From contig CANQEB010000013.1 of assembly GCA_947594085.1 (NCBI GenBank), forward strand, positions 1 through 19,710: a stretch of 19,710 nucleotides of DNA, read 5' to 3'. The position numbers were made by a program, and so were the translations under genes. The stretch's first letter is position 1. Each line of letters opens with the position of its first letter. Of this stretch, positions 7,744-14,903 are shown piece by piece. The notes below the pieces were generated by a model, which saw nothing but the letters and a program-made list of their open reading frames with translations, did not search any database and was not told where the DNA came from. Source of the stretch: an uncultured Lachnospiraceae bacterium (GTDB lineage Bacteria; Bacillota; Clostridia; Lachnospirales; Lachnospiraceae).

Positions 7744-8502
7744 CTATAGAGAAATCACGTCCGCCATGTCGTAGATCCCGGCGGGCTTTCCCGCGAGGTA
7801 CTTGGCCGCCTGCACCGCGCCCTTCGCGAACACGCCGCGCGAGTACGCCGTGTGCTTGAACTCGATCACCTCGTCGAAGCCGGCGAAGATCACCTCGTGC
7901 TCCCCGACAATGTTCCCGCCGCGCACCGCGCTGATGCCGATCTCCTTCTTGTCACGGCTCTGTCTGCGGCCACTCCTGTCATAAATATATTCATACTGAT
8001 TGTCCAGCGCCTCGTTCAGGCTGTCCGCCAGCGCGAGCGCCGTCCCGCTCGGCGCGTCTACCTTGCGGTTGTGGTGCTTCTCCACGATCTCCATGTCGAA
8101 ACCGGCCGGAGCCAGCAGCTTCGCCGCCTCCTGCACAAGCTTCAGCAGCATGTTGATCCCAAGCGACATGTTTGCGGACTTCATGACCGCCGTCTTCGCT
8201 CCCGCCGCGCGGATCTGCTCCATCTGCTCCTGCGAGTAGCCGGTCGTGCAGAAGACCGCCGCCACCTTTTTCTCCGTGCAGTACGCAAGCAGGGAATCCA
8301 GTGCGCCCGGCGCGGAAAAATCGATCACGACGTCCGCCGCGACGTCGCAGTCCGCAATGCTCGTAAACACCGGATAGTCCTTATCGCCCCTGTCCTCAAG
8401 GTCGACGCCCGCCACGATCTTCGCGTCCTCGTCCGCCGCGACGATGTCCGTCACCACACGGCCCATGTAGCCGTTGCAGCCGCTCATGATTATTCTTGTC
8501 AT
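7744..8502 (-). CDS. dapB: 4-hydroxy-tetrahydrodipicolinate reductase
   Basis: Reduces the DapA product to tetrahydrodipicolinate with NAD(P)H, on the route to diaminopimelate for cell wall and lysine. The 252-residue length is normal for the family. Motifs: nucleotide-binding GCNGYMGR (8-15), CTTGYS (85-90), MSLGINMLLKL (112-122), and the catalytic and substrate-binding EKHHNRKVDAPSGTA (141-155, His143/His144 and Lys147). The C-terminal GEHEVIFAG and FKHTAYSR are also typical. The start at 8502 is preceded by a modest AGAGGA site. The third positions are markedly GC-rich, unlike the secreted-protein genes just upstream. It is transcribed from its own promoter at 8543-8572 rather than with dapA, which lies about 7 kb away. 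Confidence 0.96.
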   Translation of the reverse strand: MTRIIMSGCNGYMGRVVTDIVAADEDAKIVAGVDLEDRGDKDYPVFTSIADCDVAADVVIDFSAPGALDSLLAYCTEKKVAAVFCTTGYSQEQMEQIRAAGAKTAVMKSANMSLGINMLLKLVQEAAKLLAPAGFDMEIVEKHHNRKVDAPSGTALALADSLNEALDNQYEYIYDRSGRRQSRDKKEIGISAVRGGNIVGEHEVIFAGFDEVIEFKHTAYSRGVFAKGAVQAAKYLAGKPAGIYDMADVISL

Positions 8503-8542
8503 TCTCTCATCCTCTTCCCGATTATTCTATATTGCTCTCGTT

Positions 8543-8572
8543 ACTCTACACTATTTCCTTATATCATGTCAA
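8543..8572 (-). promoter_or_regulatory. Promoter of dapB-lysC
   Basis: On the minus strand a perfect TTGACA (8567-8572) is followed after 18 bases by TAGAGT (8543-8548), four of six matches to the -10 consensus. It lies about 40 bases upstream of the dapB start. I see no lysine riboswitch or T-box in the short leader. The rest of the 8503-8696 gap holds the direct repeat copy described separately. Confidence 0.55.
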
Positions 8573-8602
8573 GTGACAATCTACCTCAGAAACGGCGCAG
8601 GT

Positions 8603-8680
8603 AGTCGCCGCCCCGCCTCTTGCCCCACCCATAAAAACTATATTATAATTTTGGTGGATAATCTTATCCTTTGGCAGAGT
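8603..8680 (+). repeat. Direct repeat copy A: orphan promoter-leader sequence
   Basis: This matches 14764-14837 in the same orientation. Over the ungapped 67-base core (8614-8680 against 14771-14837) I count about 54 identities by eye; a 4-base insertion precedes it, then AGTCGCC in both. It contains TTGCCC (8620-8625), 17 bases, then TTATAA/TATAAT (8643-8649), a good plus-strand sigma-A promoter. The differences cluster in the spacer, while the hexamers and the segment after them (TGGTGGATAAT and CCTTTGGCAGAGT) are kept. There is no plus-strand gene downstream: transcription would run into the 3' end of the 1121-residue minus-strand gene. Confidence 0.85.
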
Positions 8681-8696
8681 CCGTTTCATCAAAAAA

Positions 8697-11600
8697 TCAT
8701 TTATATGAATTCAGCCAGTCTTGCAGAAGCTGACTTGGATTACTCTGGCTGTATAGCAACGCTTGAGTTTCCGGATCCGCCACACCTGTGACTTCAATCC
8801 CCATCGCTCCCTGGAATGCAGATACCGCACTCTCTGTCATTTCGCCGAAATTCCCATATGTATTTGTGTCCAGATACCCTAGTTGGCTGAGCATTTTCTG
8901 AAGAGAGATCACATCGTCCCCTGAGCTTCCTCTGGCCAACTCGGTGTAGGATGAAGCGTCCTGAGAAAATTCATACCGTTCGATTTCAGGGCGGGAAATC
9001 TCCATATATTCCTTCACGATCTCCTGATCTGCAATAATCATAAATTCTTCACGGTAATTTCCCAGACACTTTGCATCATGGGCTTCCAGAAGCTCCTGAT
9101 CAGCCTCATTCTGCAGCACAGCGATCAGAAGATATACCGTATCATCCAAAATTCCTCCGCTGCCGTCGTCAAAATAAATGGGCGTCCACAAATATAAGGT
9201 ACTGTCTGACTCTCTGTAGGAGTCTGCCACAAAGTGAAAAGCCTTCATGGAATCTATCCGCGCTCTGGAGGCATCGACAGGAACAGGCACTTCCGTGTGT
9301 CCTAACGCCTCGATATAATCCTGAACGAGGACTTCCGAAAACTCCATCAGCAGCGAAGCACCTTCTACTACCCCATAATATTCTTCTATTGTCGGCAGAT
9401 AAAATGAGAATGTCTGTACAGCTGAATCCTGTCTCAGATCTTCAGAGGCGCGGTACTGTATAGCATACTGCATAACTTCCGAGAGATCATAGGTCGTCAG
9501 CTTATCGCGAACATTCAGAAAGCTTCTCGATACCAATTCACGTCTTTCCTCAAGCATGTGCATATAGAGCCACATCTCATACAGAGCGGAGATACTTTGC
9601 TCACGGGTAAGCATATGTTTAGGAAAAGGCTTCCCCTCCTCCGCGCGCATAATTCCAAGACGGCGAAGTGCCTCAATTCTTTCCTTTCCCTTTGTACCAG
9701 ATATTTCACTGTTTTCTTCTGCTGTTTCATTCCCGCCGGTTTCCTCTGGCTCATCGCTTTCCGCCTCAGACATGTCCTGGACATTCTCCTCCGACGCGCT
9801 TTCCGCTGTATTCTCCGCTTCTTCTGCTTCACCCAGACCGGTTGTATCCATCCCCAGCAGCGCCAGGCAGTTTATGATCGCCAGCGCCGCATCTTCTCTG
9901 CTGATCAGCCGCTGTCCGGGATCCGGGTCAAAGACATATTCAAGATCTTCTTCGGGAAGAAACCCAAGAGAAACAGCCGCACCGATGGCGGCGTTGACAT
10001 CCTGGTCCTCATAGGACTGCCGGAATTCGGCAGCTTTCTCTCCCGGTATACTTCCCACGGCTTCCTCATATATACCCAGAAGCATTTCACAGAACTCTTC
10101 CAGCGAAATTTCTTTCTGATAGCTTTCTTCCATGATATCTCCGATGATCCCATGCAGGATGCCGCCCTTTACCGTTTCCACCGCCCATTGGGAAATGTCA
10201 CTTTCAGACAGAGATTCCATCACGCTGTCTTCATTAAGGGCAAACGTAGGCTCCAGCTCTTCTGACGTTCCTGGGGTATTCTCCTTGTATAATGTTCCGG
10301 CAGAATTCTCGGAAAAATCCAGATAAAAAATCTCATCCTTTTTCAGCGGGATTTTTCCATACAGATTAACGCCCATTCCAGTATCCTCAGCTTCCCGTCC
10401 GGTCAACACTCCCATTTCTCCGTCCTCTTCGGCACGGATCAGCACTTTATAGCTGTCCAAAAATTCCGGATTCAGAAAAACATATTTCAGGTCATCATAT
10501 GCTCCCACGACGATTCCGTCATTTCTGTATTCTTCCTCATCTCCCGTATGCACAACCGCCAGTTCATTCCCAGCGGCATCCTGTACCGATACCTCCACCG
10601 GGCAGGCAATATATGCTCTCTGATAACCGCTCTCCCGAACCGCGTAAAACTTGTTATAAAAACCCGCGTGCTTCGGATCATTTTTCTGACTCTCATAGAG
10701 AGCAATCTGGTCGGAAGTCATCATAGAATTGATCGAAATGCTAGTCTGGGCGCCGGCGGTTCCCTTCACTCCTGAATTTGGCGCATAATAAGAGCATTCC
10801 ACATCAAAGGTTCCTTTTCTTTTCTGCATGGTCACATTCGTAAGATCCACAAAGAACCGGATCCCATACGTTTTCTTTTCCCCCGGCGCAAGTGTGATTC
10901 CAGGCAGTTCAAACGCTGTTTCCCTCCCCTGCCCGGAGCTTCCGGATGTAAAAGAGATATGCTCGTTCGGCACAACAGTCCCACGGATATTTTCCAACGG
11001 TTCTGCCCCGTCATTTTCCATTGTTACTTCCAGATATACGTATGGCGGATCACATCTGGGAATATTCAGACTCATCATTTCAAGCGTCTCATAGTAAGCG
11101 CTGTTTGGATCTTTCGACTCAAGGAATTTGAAAACCCCGCTCGCTATCTTAATGCCGAAATTCTTCATCGCGGTACCGAACCCCGATCCCAATCCTCCCA
11201 ATCCTTCCAATCCTTCCGCGGCCGAATCCGCGGCTTTCAAGCTGATATCACTGCCTGCTGCCTTCATATAATAAGAGATCAATGCAGACGAATCAAAATA
11301 CATCTCATAAAGCTCCCGTATCGGAAAGCCTGAGGCTCCTTCCATAAGTGCCAGCCAGGCTAATATATTATTCAATTTATTGACCGGCATTTTCAGCTCT
11401 CCGGCCATTTTATGAATAATTTTATCCATTTTTACCATGACCCCTTTGATGCTTCGGCCGTTTCCGCGGCCATTCTCCTTCCGGGTCATATTGACGCCTT
11501 TCTGTGCCTGCGTCTCAAACCAGTCCTCCGCGGCTGTCGTTTTCAACGATACCTTCATAGACGCATCCGAAACGGTAATATGAAACGTTTTCGTAAATTT

Positions 11601-12062
11601 ATCGATTCCTCTCCTGTCGGTGTAATTCAGCCCCAGCTTCGTCAAAAATGTCCTGAAAGAAACTGTAACCGTAGCAGTTCCCGCTTTTTTTGCATAAAGC
11701 ACGATCCCCAGGTTCTGCCTGTCTCCCTCTGTCATGTCCGCCTGCATTTCGTACTGACCCTGTTTCGGAAGATGGCTTCCCACCTCAACCACTTCAGGAG
11801 CCGATGAGGCCAAAGATAAGATATCATACGACAGATAATTTGTATTGATCCAGTGAAGCGGAGGAACAACAATCCGTTCTCCGGCCTTCATTGATACTTC
11901 ATAACTGTCCTTGGTGCTGGTGTACTCCCGAAAAATCATATCATCGGTTGTGAAGGCAAATTTTTCCAGCCGTACGGGAACACTTGCTTCCGCGGCAGCA
12001 GGCAGCGCACTTTCAAATATAAGAAGTACCGTCAGCAGCAGACTCAAAAATCGTTTGTTCAT
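8697..12062 (-). CDS. Secreted wall protein: Big2-like, SLH-like repeats and C-terminal peptidoglycan-binding domain
   Basis: No enzymatic function recognised. The 1121 residues run: signal peptide (1-24, ending PAAA); Big2-like segment (about 84-166, SSAPEVVEV and AKKAGTATVTVS); helical part (about 205-330) with a Gly/Leu-rich patch at 284-296; beta-sandwich-like part (about 338-445); three degenerate S-layer-homology-like repeats (about 621-667, 686-737 and 792-836, with DISQWAVETVKGGILHGI, ISREDAALAIINCL and RRLGIM...LTREQSISALYEM); an acidic linker between the second and third (744-788); a module shared with the next gene (about 936-1035); and a PG_binding_1-type domain (about 1040-1106, GSSGDDVISLQKMLSQLGYL). 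It should be exported and held in the wall. It starts 29 bases after the upstream gene, whose promoter it probably shares. The start at 12062 has an AAAGGA site. Confidence 0.85.
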   Translation of the reverse strand: MNKRFLSLLLTVLLIFESALPAAAEASVPVRLEKFAFTTDDMIFREYTSTKDSYEVSMKAGERIVVPPLHWINTNYLSYDILSLASSAPEVVEVGSHLPKQGQYEMQADMTEGDRQNLGIVLYAKKAGTATVTVSFRTFLTKLGLNYTDRRGIDKFTKTFHITVSDASMKVSLKTTAAEDWFETQAQKGVNMTRKENGRGNGRSIKGVMVKMDKIIHKMAGELKMPVNKLNNILAWLALMEGASGFPIRELYEMYFDSSALISYYMKAAGSDISLKAADSAAEGLEGLGGLGSGFGTAMKNFGIKIASGVFKFLESKDPNSAYYETLEMMSLNIPRCDPPYVYLEVTMENDGAEPLENIRGTVVPNEHISFTSGSSGQGRETAFELPGITLAPGEKKTYGIRFFVDLTNVTMQKRKGTFDVECSYYAPNSGVKGTAGAQTSISINSMMTSDQIALYESQKNDPKHAGFYNKFYAVRESGYQRAYIACPVEVSVQDAAGNELAVVHTGDEEEYRNDGIVVGAYDDLKYVFLNPEFLDSYKVLIRAEEDGEMGVLTGREAEDTGMGVNLYGKIPLKKDEIFYLDFSENSAGTLYKENTPGTSEELEPTFALNEDSVMESLSESDISQWAVETVKGGILHGIIGDIMEESYQKEISLEEFCEMLLGIYEEAVGSIPGEKAAEFRQSYEDQDVNAAIGAAVSLGFLPEEDLEYVFDPDPGQRLISREDAALAIINCLALLGMDTTGLGEAEEAENTAESASEENVQDMSEAESDEPEETGGNETAEENSEISGTKGKERIEALRRLGIMRAEEGKPFPKHMLTREQSISALYEMWLYMHMLEERRELVSRSFLNVRDKLTTYDLSEVMQYAIQYRASEDLRQDSAVQTFSFYLPTIEEYYGVVEGASLLMEFSEVLVQDYIEALGHTEVPVPVDASRARIDSMKAFHFVADSYRESDSTLYLWTPIYFDDGSGGILDDTVYLLIAVLQNEADQELLEAHDAKCLGNYREEFMIIADQEIVKEYMEISRPEIERYEFSQDASSYTELARGSSGDDVISLQKMLSQLGYLDTNTYGNFGEMTESAVSAFQGAMGIEVTGVADPETQALLYSQSNPSQLLQDWLNSYK

Positions 12063-12091
12063 AGAATCCCATCCTTTCTATCTATGCATTC

Positions 12092-14656
12092 TCATGCACC
12101 CTGCGAAGCCATCCAGCCCAGAAGCCGTTCCTTGTCCTCGGTCTGAGACAGCAGCATCCGCTGAAGATCGGCGTCCGCTGTCCCCGTAGGCTCCAGCCCC
12201 ATAGCCTCCTGATAAGCGCTCACAGCTTCCGTAGTCATCGGACCATAATAGCCGTCCACAGAACTGGTCATATACCCTTTGTCCACCAATGCCGCTTGTA
12301 TCGCGCGTACTGCATCTCCGGTGCTTTCTTCTGTCAATGTCTCATATGTATTTGTATCCTCTGCAATCTGGAACATATTCCCTTCGGAAATCATTCTGCT
12401 CAGGATTTCTCTCACCACGCTCTGATCCGTAATCAGAAGTTTTTCTGTGCGGTAATCTTCATAAACAGGATAATATGCTCTCTGGGAAAGATAATCCTCA
12501 TCTGCTCCAGGACAGATCATATACACGAAAAGATATACCTCATTGTTGTAAATGTGACCGCTGGCATCCTGATAGTACACCGGAAGCCAGTTATAGGCCG
12601 TCCCATCCTCTGTCTCACAAAATCCCTGGGCAAAGTCAAAGCTGTCCAGGCTCAGCCAGCCCGCTCCGAAAAGCTGATCCAGAGTCTCCATGTGAATCGG
12701 CGCCATATCCGTATAATCGCTCATATCGTCGACCTGAAAACTGTATTCCTCATAGATCATCCAGTCCGCTGCGGAACCGAGATCCCGCATATTAAACTCC
12801 ACCTCATCCCGGGAAACATTGGGACAATACACGGAAAAGCTTTCCAACAGCCGGCCTGCCTGACCTTCCTTCCCAAATCGATACTGCATAAAGTCACGGT
12901 CATCATCCGCCTCAACTGTTTCCATACCGTTCAGGCTGGACTGAACCGTCAAGGCAATCTCAGCGCTGTAAACTCCTGCGCCTTCCGGAACGAGAATCGG
13001 ATCCTTTACTTTAAGGTTGAGAGTCTGTTCACTGATTTTCTCCCCCTCTTCCGGCTCTTCCAGAAGCAGAACACGTACCGTATCGGTGCTTTCACCTTTT
13101 TTGACGCGAATGTCGTATTCTTTTCCCGATTCAAATTCCGGCACTGACAGATAATCCGCGTATCCGTACTTAGCAGCAGTTTCGTCAATTGTAAAATCAT
13201 GAGAGCAGACGATCTCCCCATTCTCAGGATCCGCTATTTCCACTGAGGCTGCTCCGGTTTCCCCGCAGAAAGAAAGCATTATTGGAAGTTTATACCCGGA
13301 TTTTCCATATAAGCGCGTGCCGTTTTCAGGAGAAGCAATCTTTGTTCCTCCCGGAATATCCAAAGCCTCCCACTCGTCTGTTCCGCCCTGGACAGGCCGT
13401 TCTTCCTCCTCTTCCTCGCCCTGATCCATTCCGTCCGGGACAACCACCTCAATCGAATATTGTCTGGTCTGACCGCCGCACTCAACCTCCAGGGTATAAG
13501 GGCCATAAGTGCCCGGCGTTTTTGTAAAGTACATTCCTCCCATATTACTGTCTCCAACACCCTGATATTTATATTCAAACGGCTGGCCATTCTGAGCGGT
13601 TCCAAACAGTCGTGCACGGTAGGGCGCGTATTCTCCGATCTCAAAAGCAAACGCCAAAAATCCCCCATTGACATAGGCCATGTAAGAATCATCCTGCTTC
13701 AAATCTTCTATTTTTGTTTCCTCATATTGTGCATTATAGGCAAAGACTTGTATCTCCTTTCCTTCGCCCAAGGGTTTCTGAAGCAAAGAAGTATCTTCAA
13801 AAGTGAACGTTGCTCTGTCTTCTTTTTTACCGTCCGATAAAACCAGCTCATATTTCCTGCCAGGTTCCAGATTCTCTGAAAGCTCCAGTTCTGTACCTAA
13901 ACCACTGTCCGCGCCTTCCTCATTATACGACATATCATCCTGTTCGGACGCAAGGATCTCACCTGTCTGCAAATCGCTCAGCTCAATGGTTGCCACCCCA
14001 TTAAACTGGTGATAATGCCTGAATACCATAAACCTTTCCCCGGGATTTCCCATAACAGTTGATCCGTCTGCAGGACTGGTAATGGAAAGAGAATAATCTG
14101 ACCCATCAGATGTGCTGGCTGCGGCAAACCTGGGCGTTGTCACAAATCCTGTTTCTCCTATTGCCGTCCCATAAGTAATGTCATACTGACAGTCCATAAC
14201 CAGTTCCACCTGATAAGTCAGCACTTCTCCGTTACCAATGATTTCTAGTTGATGAGGACCGTATGTGCCCGGGTTACCGGCAAAATTCAGCATTCCAGTT
14301 CTTCCCCACACTTCATCAAAAATATCATTCCATTCGAATTTTTCTCCATTCTCAGCAATTCCTGACAGTCTGACGCGGTAAGGCTGCCCTTTCACTCGGT
14401 TTTGCAGGGAGAAACAGATGCATCCTGTTTCATCCAGATTCAGTCTATAGTAATCTCCCTGTCGAAAGTTTTCCAAATTTTCTTCTTTCTCCTGTCCGTC
14501 CGGGGAGACTGTATAAACGCACACATTTAATGCTCCTTCCGCTTTTGCCGGGCAGGAAAGCAGCAACATAAAGACAACAGACAGAACCGTCTTCTGTGCA
14601 ACTCCTCCCCAAACATGCCAAATATAGGTTATCGCCCCAGTTCTTCCTTTCTTCAC
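12092..14656 (-). CDS. Exported protein with duplicated two-domain unit and C-terminal peptidoglycan-binding domain
   Basis: Function unknown. From GTG at 14656 the protein has 854 residues: a signal segment (about 23-40, ending LLLSCPAKA); domain A1 (about 43-154); B1 (188-287); A2 (302-407); an acidic DQGEEEEEERP linker; B2 (437-534); a module shared with the next gene (about 670-770); and a PG_binding_1-type domain (772-838, STGDAVRAIQAALVDKGYM). A1 and A2 share PYRxRLxGxAxNG and PGTYGPxxLE; B1 and B2 share SPxxGxxxxG and a GxKYEL/GKEYDI strand. LLSC at 32-35 could be a weak lipobox, otherwise cleavage after AKA is likely. A TTG 78 bases upstream is in frame but lies in the -35 box. The GTG has AAAGGAGG about 6 bases before it, which decides the start. 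Confidence 0.85.
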   Translation of the reverse strand: MKKGRTGAITYIWHVWGGVAQKTVLSVVFMLLLSCPAKAEGALNVCVYTVSPDGQEKEENLENFRQGDYYRLNLDETGCICFSLQNRVKGQPYRVRLSGIAENGEKFEWNDIFDEVWGRTGMLNFAGNPGTYGPHQLEIIGNGEVLTYQVELVMDCQYDITYGTAIGETGFVTTPRFAAASTSDGSDYSLSITSPADGSTVMGNPGERFMVFRHYHQFNGVATIELSDLQTGEILASEQDDMSYNEEGADSGLGTELELSENLEPGRKYELVLSDGKKEDRATFTFEDTSLLQKPLGEGKEIQVFAYNAQYEETKIEDLKQDDSYMAYVNGGFLAFAFEIGEYAPYRARLFGTAQNGQPFEYKYQGVGDSNMGGMYFTKTPGTYGPYTLEVECGGQTRQYSIEVVVPDGMDQGEEEEEERPVQGGTDEWEALDIPGGTKIASPENGTRLYGKSGYKLPIMLSFCGETGAASVEIADPENGEIVCSHDFTIDETAAKYGYADYLSVPEFESGKEYDIRVKKGESTDTVRVLLLEEPEEGEKISEQTLNLKVKDPILVPEGAGVYSAEIALTVQSSLNGMETVEADDDRDFMQYRFGKEGQAGRLLESFSVYCPNVSRDEVEFNMRDLGSAADWMIYEEYSFQVDDMSDYTDMAPIHMETLDQLFGAGWLSLDSFDFAQGFCETEDGTAYNWLPVYYQDASGHIYNNEVYLFVYMICPGADEDYLSQRAYYPVYEDYRTEKLLITDQSVVREILSRMISEGNMFQIAEDTNTYETLTEESTGDAVRAIQAALVDKGYMTSSVDGYYGPMTTEAVSAYQEAMGLEPTGTADADLQRMLLSQTEDKERLLGWMASQGA

Positions 14657-14705
14657 GCTTTTCCTCCTTTTGCACTGACATCCATTAACAAGCCTTACAT
14701 TTTTG

Positions 14706-14734
14706 AGTATAGCACACCGCGCATTTATGCGCAA
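14706..14734 (-). promoter_or_regulatory. Promoter of the two-gene wall-protein operon
   Basis: On the minus strand TTGCGC (14729-14734), 17 bases, then TATACT (14706-14711) preceded by TGC, an extended -10. The spacer region overlaps a GCGCAT-TT-ATGCGC palindrome (14720-14733) that could be an operator. Transcription would begin near 14699, about 43 bases before the GTG at 14656. It is back to back with the plus-strand promoter at 14777. Confidence 0.65.
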
Positions 14735-14763
14735 TTTTAAAAAAGCTTCGAGTTGGCACAGAA

Positions 14764-14837
14764 AGTCGCCCGCCTCTTGACCCCTTTCCCAAAACTATGT
14801 TATAGTTCTGGTGGATAATTTTACCCTTTGGCAGAGT
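14764..14837 (+). repeat. Direct repeat copy B: promoter-leader of the Big2-type gene
   Basis: This is the partner of 8603-8680, same orientation, about 6.16 kb apart. The pair brackets both paralogous wall-protein genes together with the operon promoter. Conserved blocks are AGTCGCC, CGCCTCTTG, AAAACTAT and the 3' half from the -10 region to GGCAGAGT. After 14837 the copies part, although CCGTTT occurs in both if about 12 bases are lost from copy A. Confidence 0.85.
14777..14805 (+). promoter_or_regulatory. Promoter of the Big2-type secreted protein gene
   Basis: TTGACC (14777-14782), 17 bases, then TTATAG (14800-14805; TATAGT one base later also fits). It lies inside direct repeat copy B. 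Predicted start near 14812 puts the conserved TGGATAAT block at the 5' end of the transcript and leaves a leader of about 90 bases. Confidence 0.65.
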
Positions 14838-14865
14838 TCATCTTCTCTGCCGTTTGCATTATCCA
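14812..14865 (+). promoter_or_regulatory. Nested hairpin in the leader of the Big2-type gene
   Basis: TGGATAAT (14812-14819) is the exact reverse complement of ATTATCCA (14858-14865). Inside it GGCAGAG (14830-14836) pairs with CTCTGCC (14845-14851) around an 8-base loop. The outer stem would sit at the very 5' end of the mRNA, where such stems stabilise transcripts. It ends 38 bases before the start codon and leaves the ribosome site free. Copy A keeps the left arms but has lost both right arms. Confidence 0.55.
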
Positions 14866-14903
14866 GATACTCAAGAAGAGAATTTCAAGGAGGATAACAC
14901 TTT

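Noticed and set aside
6362..7774. Plus-strand reading frame of 470 codons
   Set aside because: Antisense shadow of lysC; no recognisable domain.
8474..8791. Plus-strand frame crossing repeat copy A, as a possible gene driven by the orphan promoter
   Set aside because: Its start lies upstream of the promoter and it overlaps the ends of dapB and the 1121-residue gene; no ribosome site or domain.
14657..14734. Longer start (TTG 14734) for the 854-residue protein
   Set aside because: The TTG is part of the -35 box, and the GTG at 14656 has a near-perfect ribosome site.
8603..14837. Insertion sequence or integron ends at the direct repeats
   Set aside because: No transposase or integrase gene, no terminal inverted repeats and no short target duplication visible; the repeats are promoter sequences.
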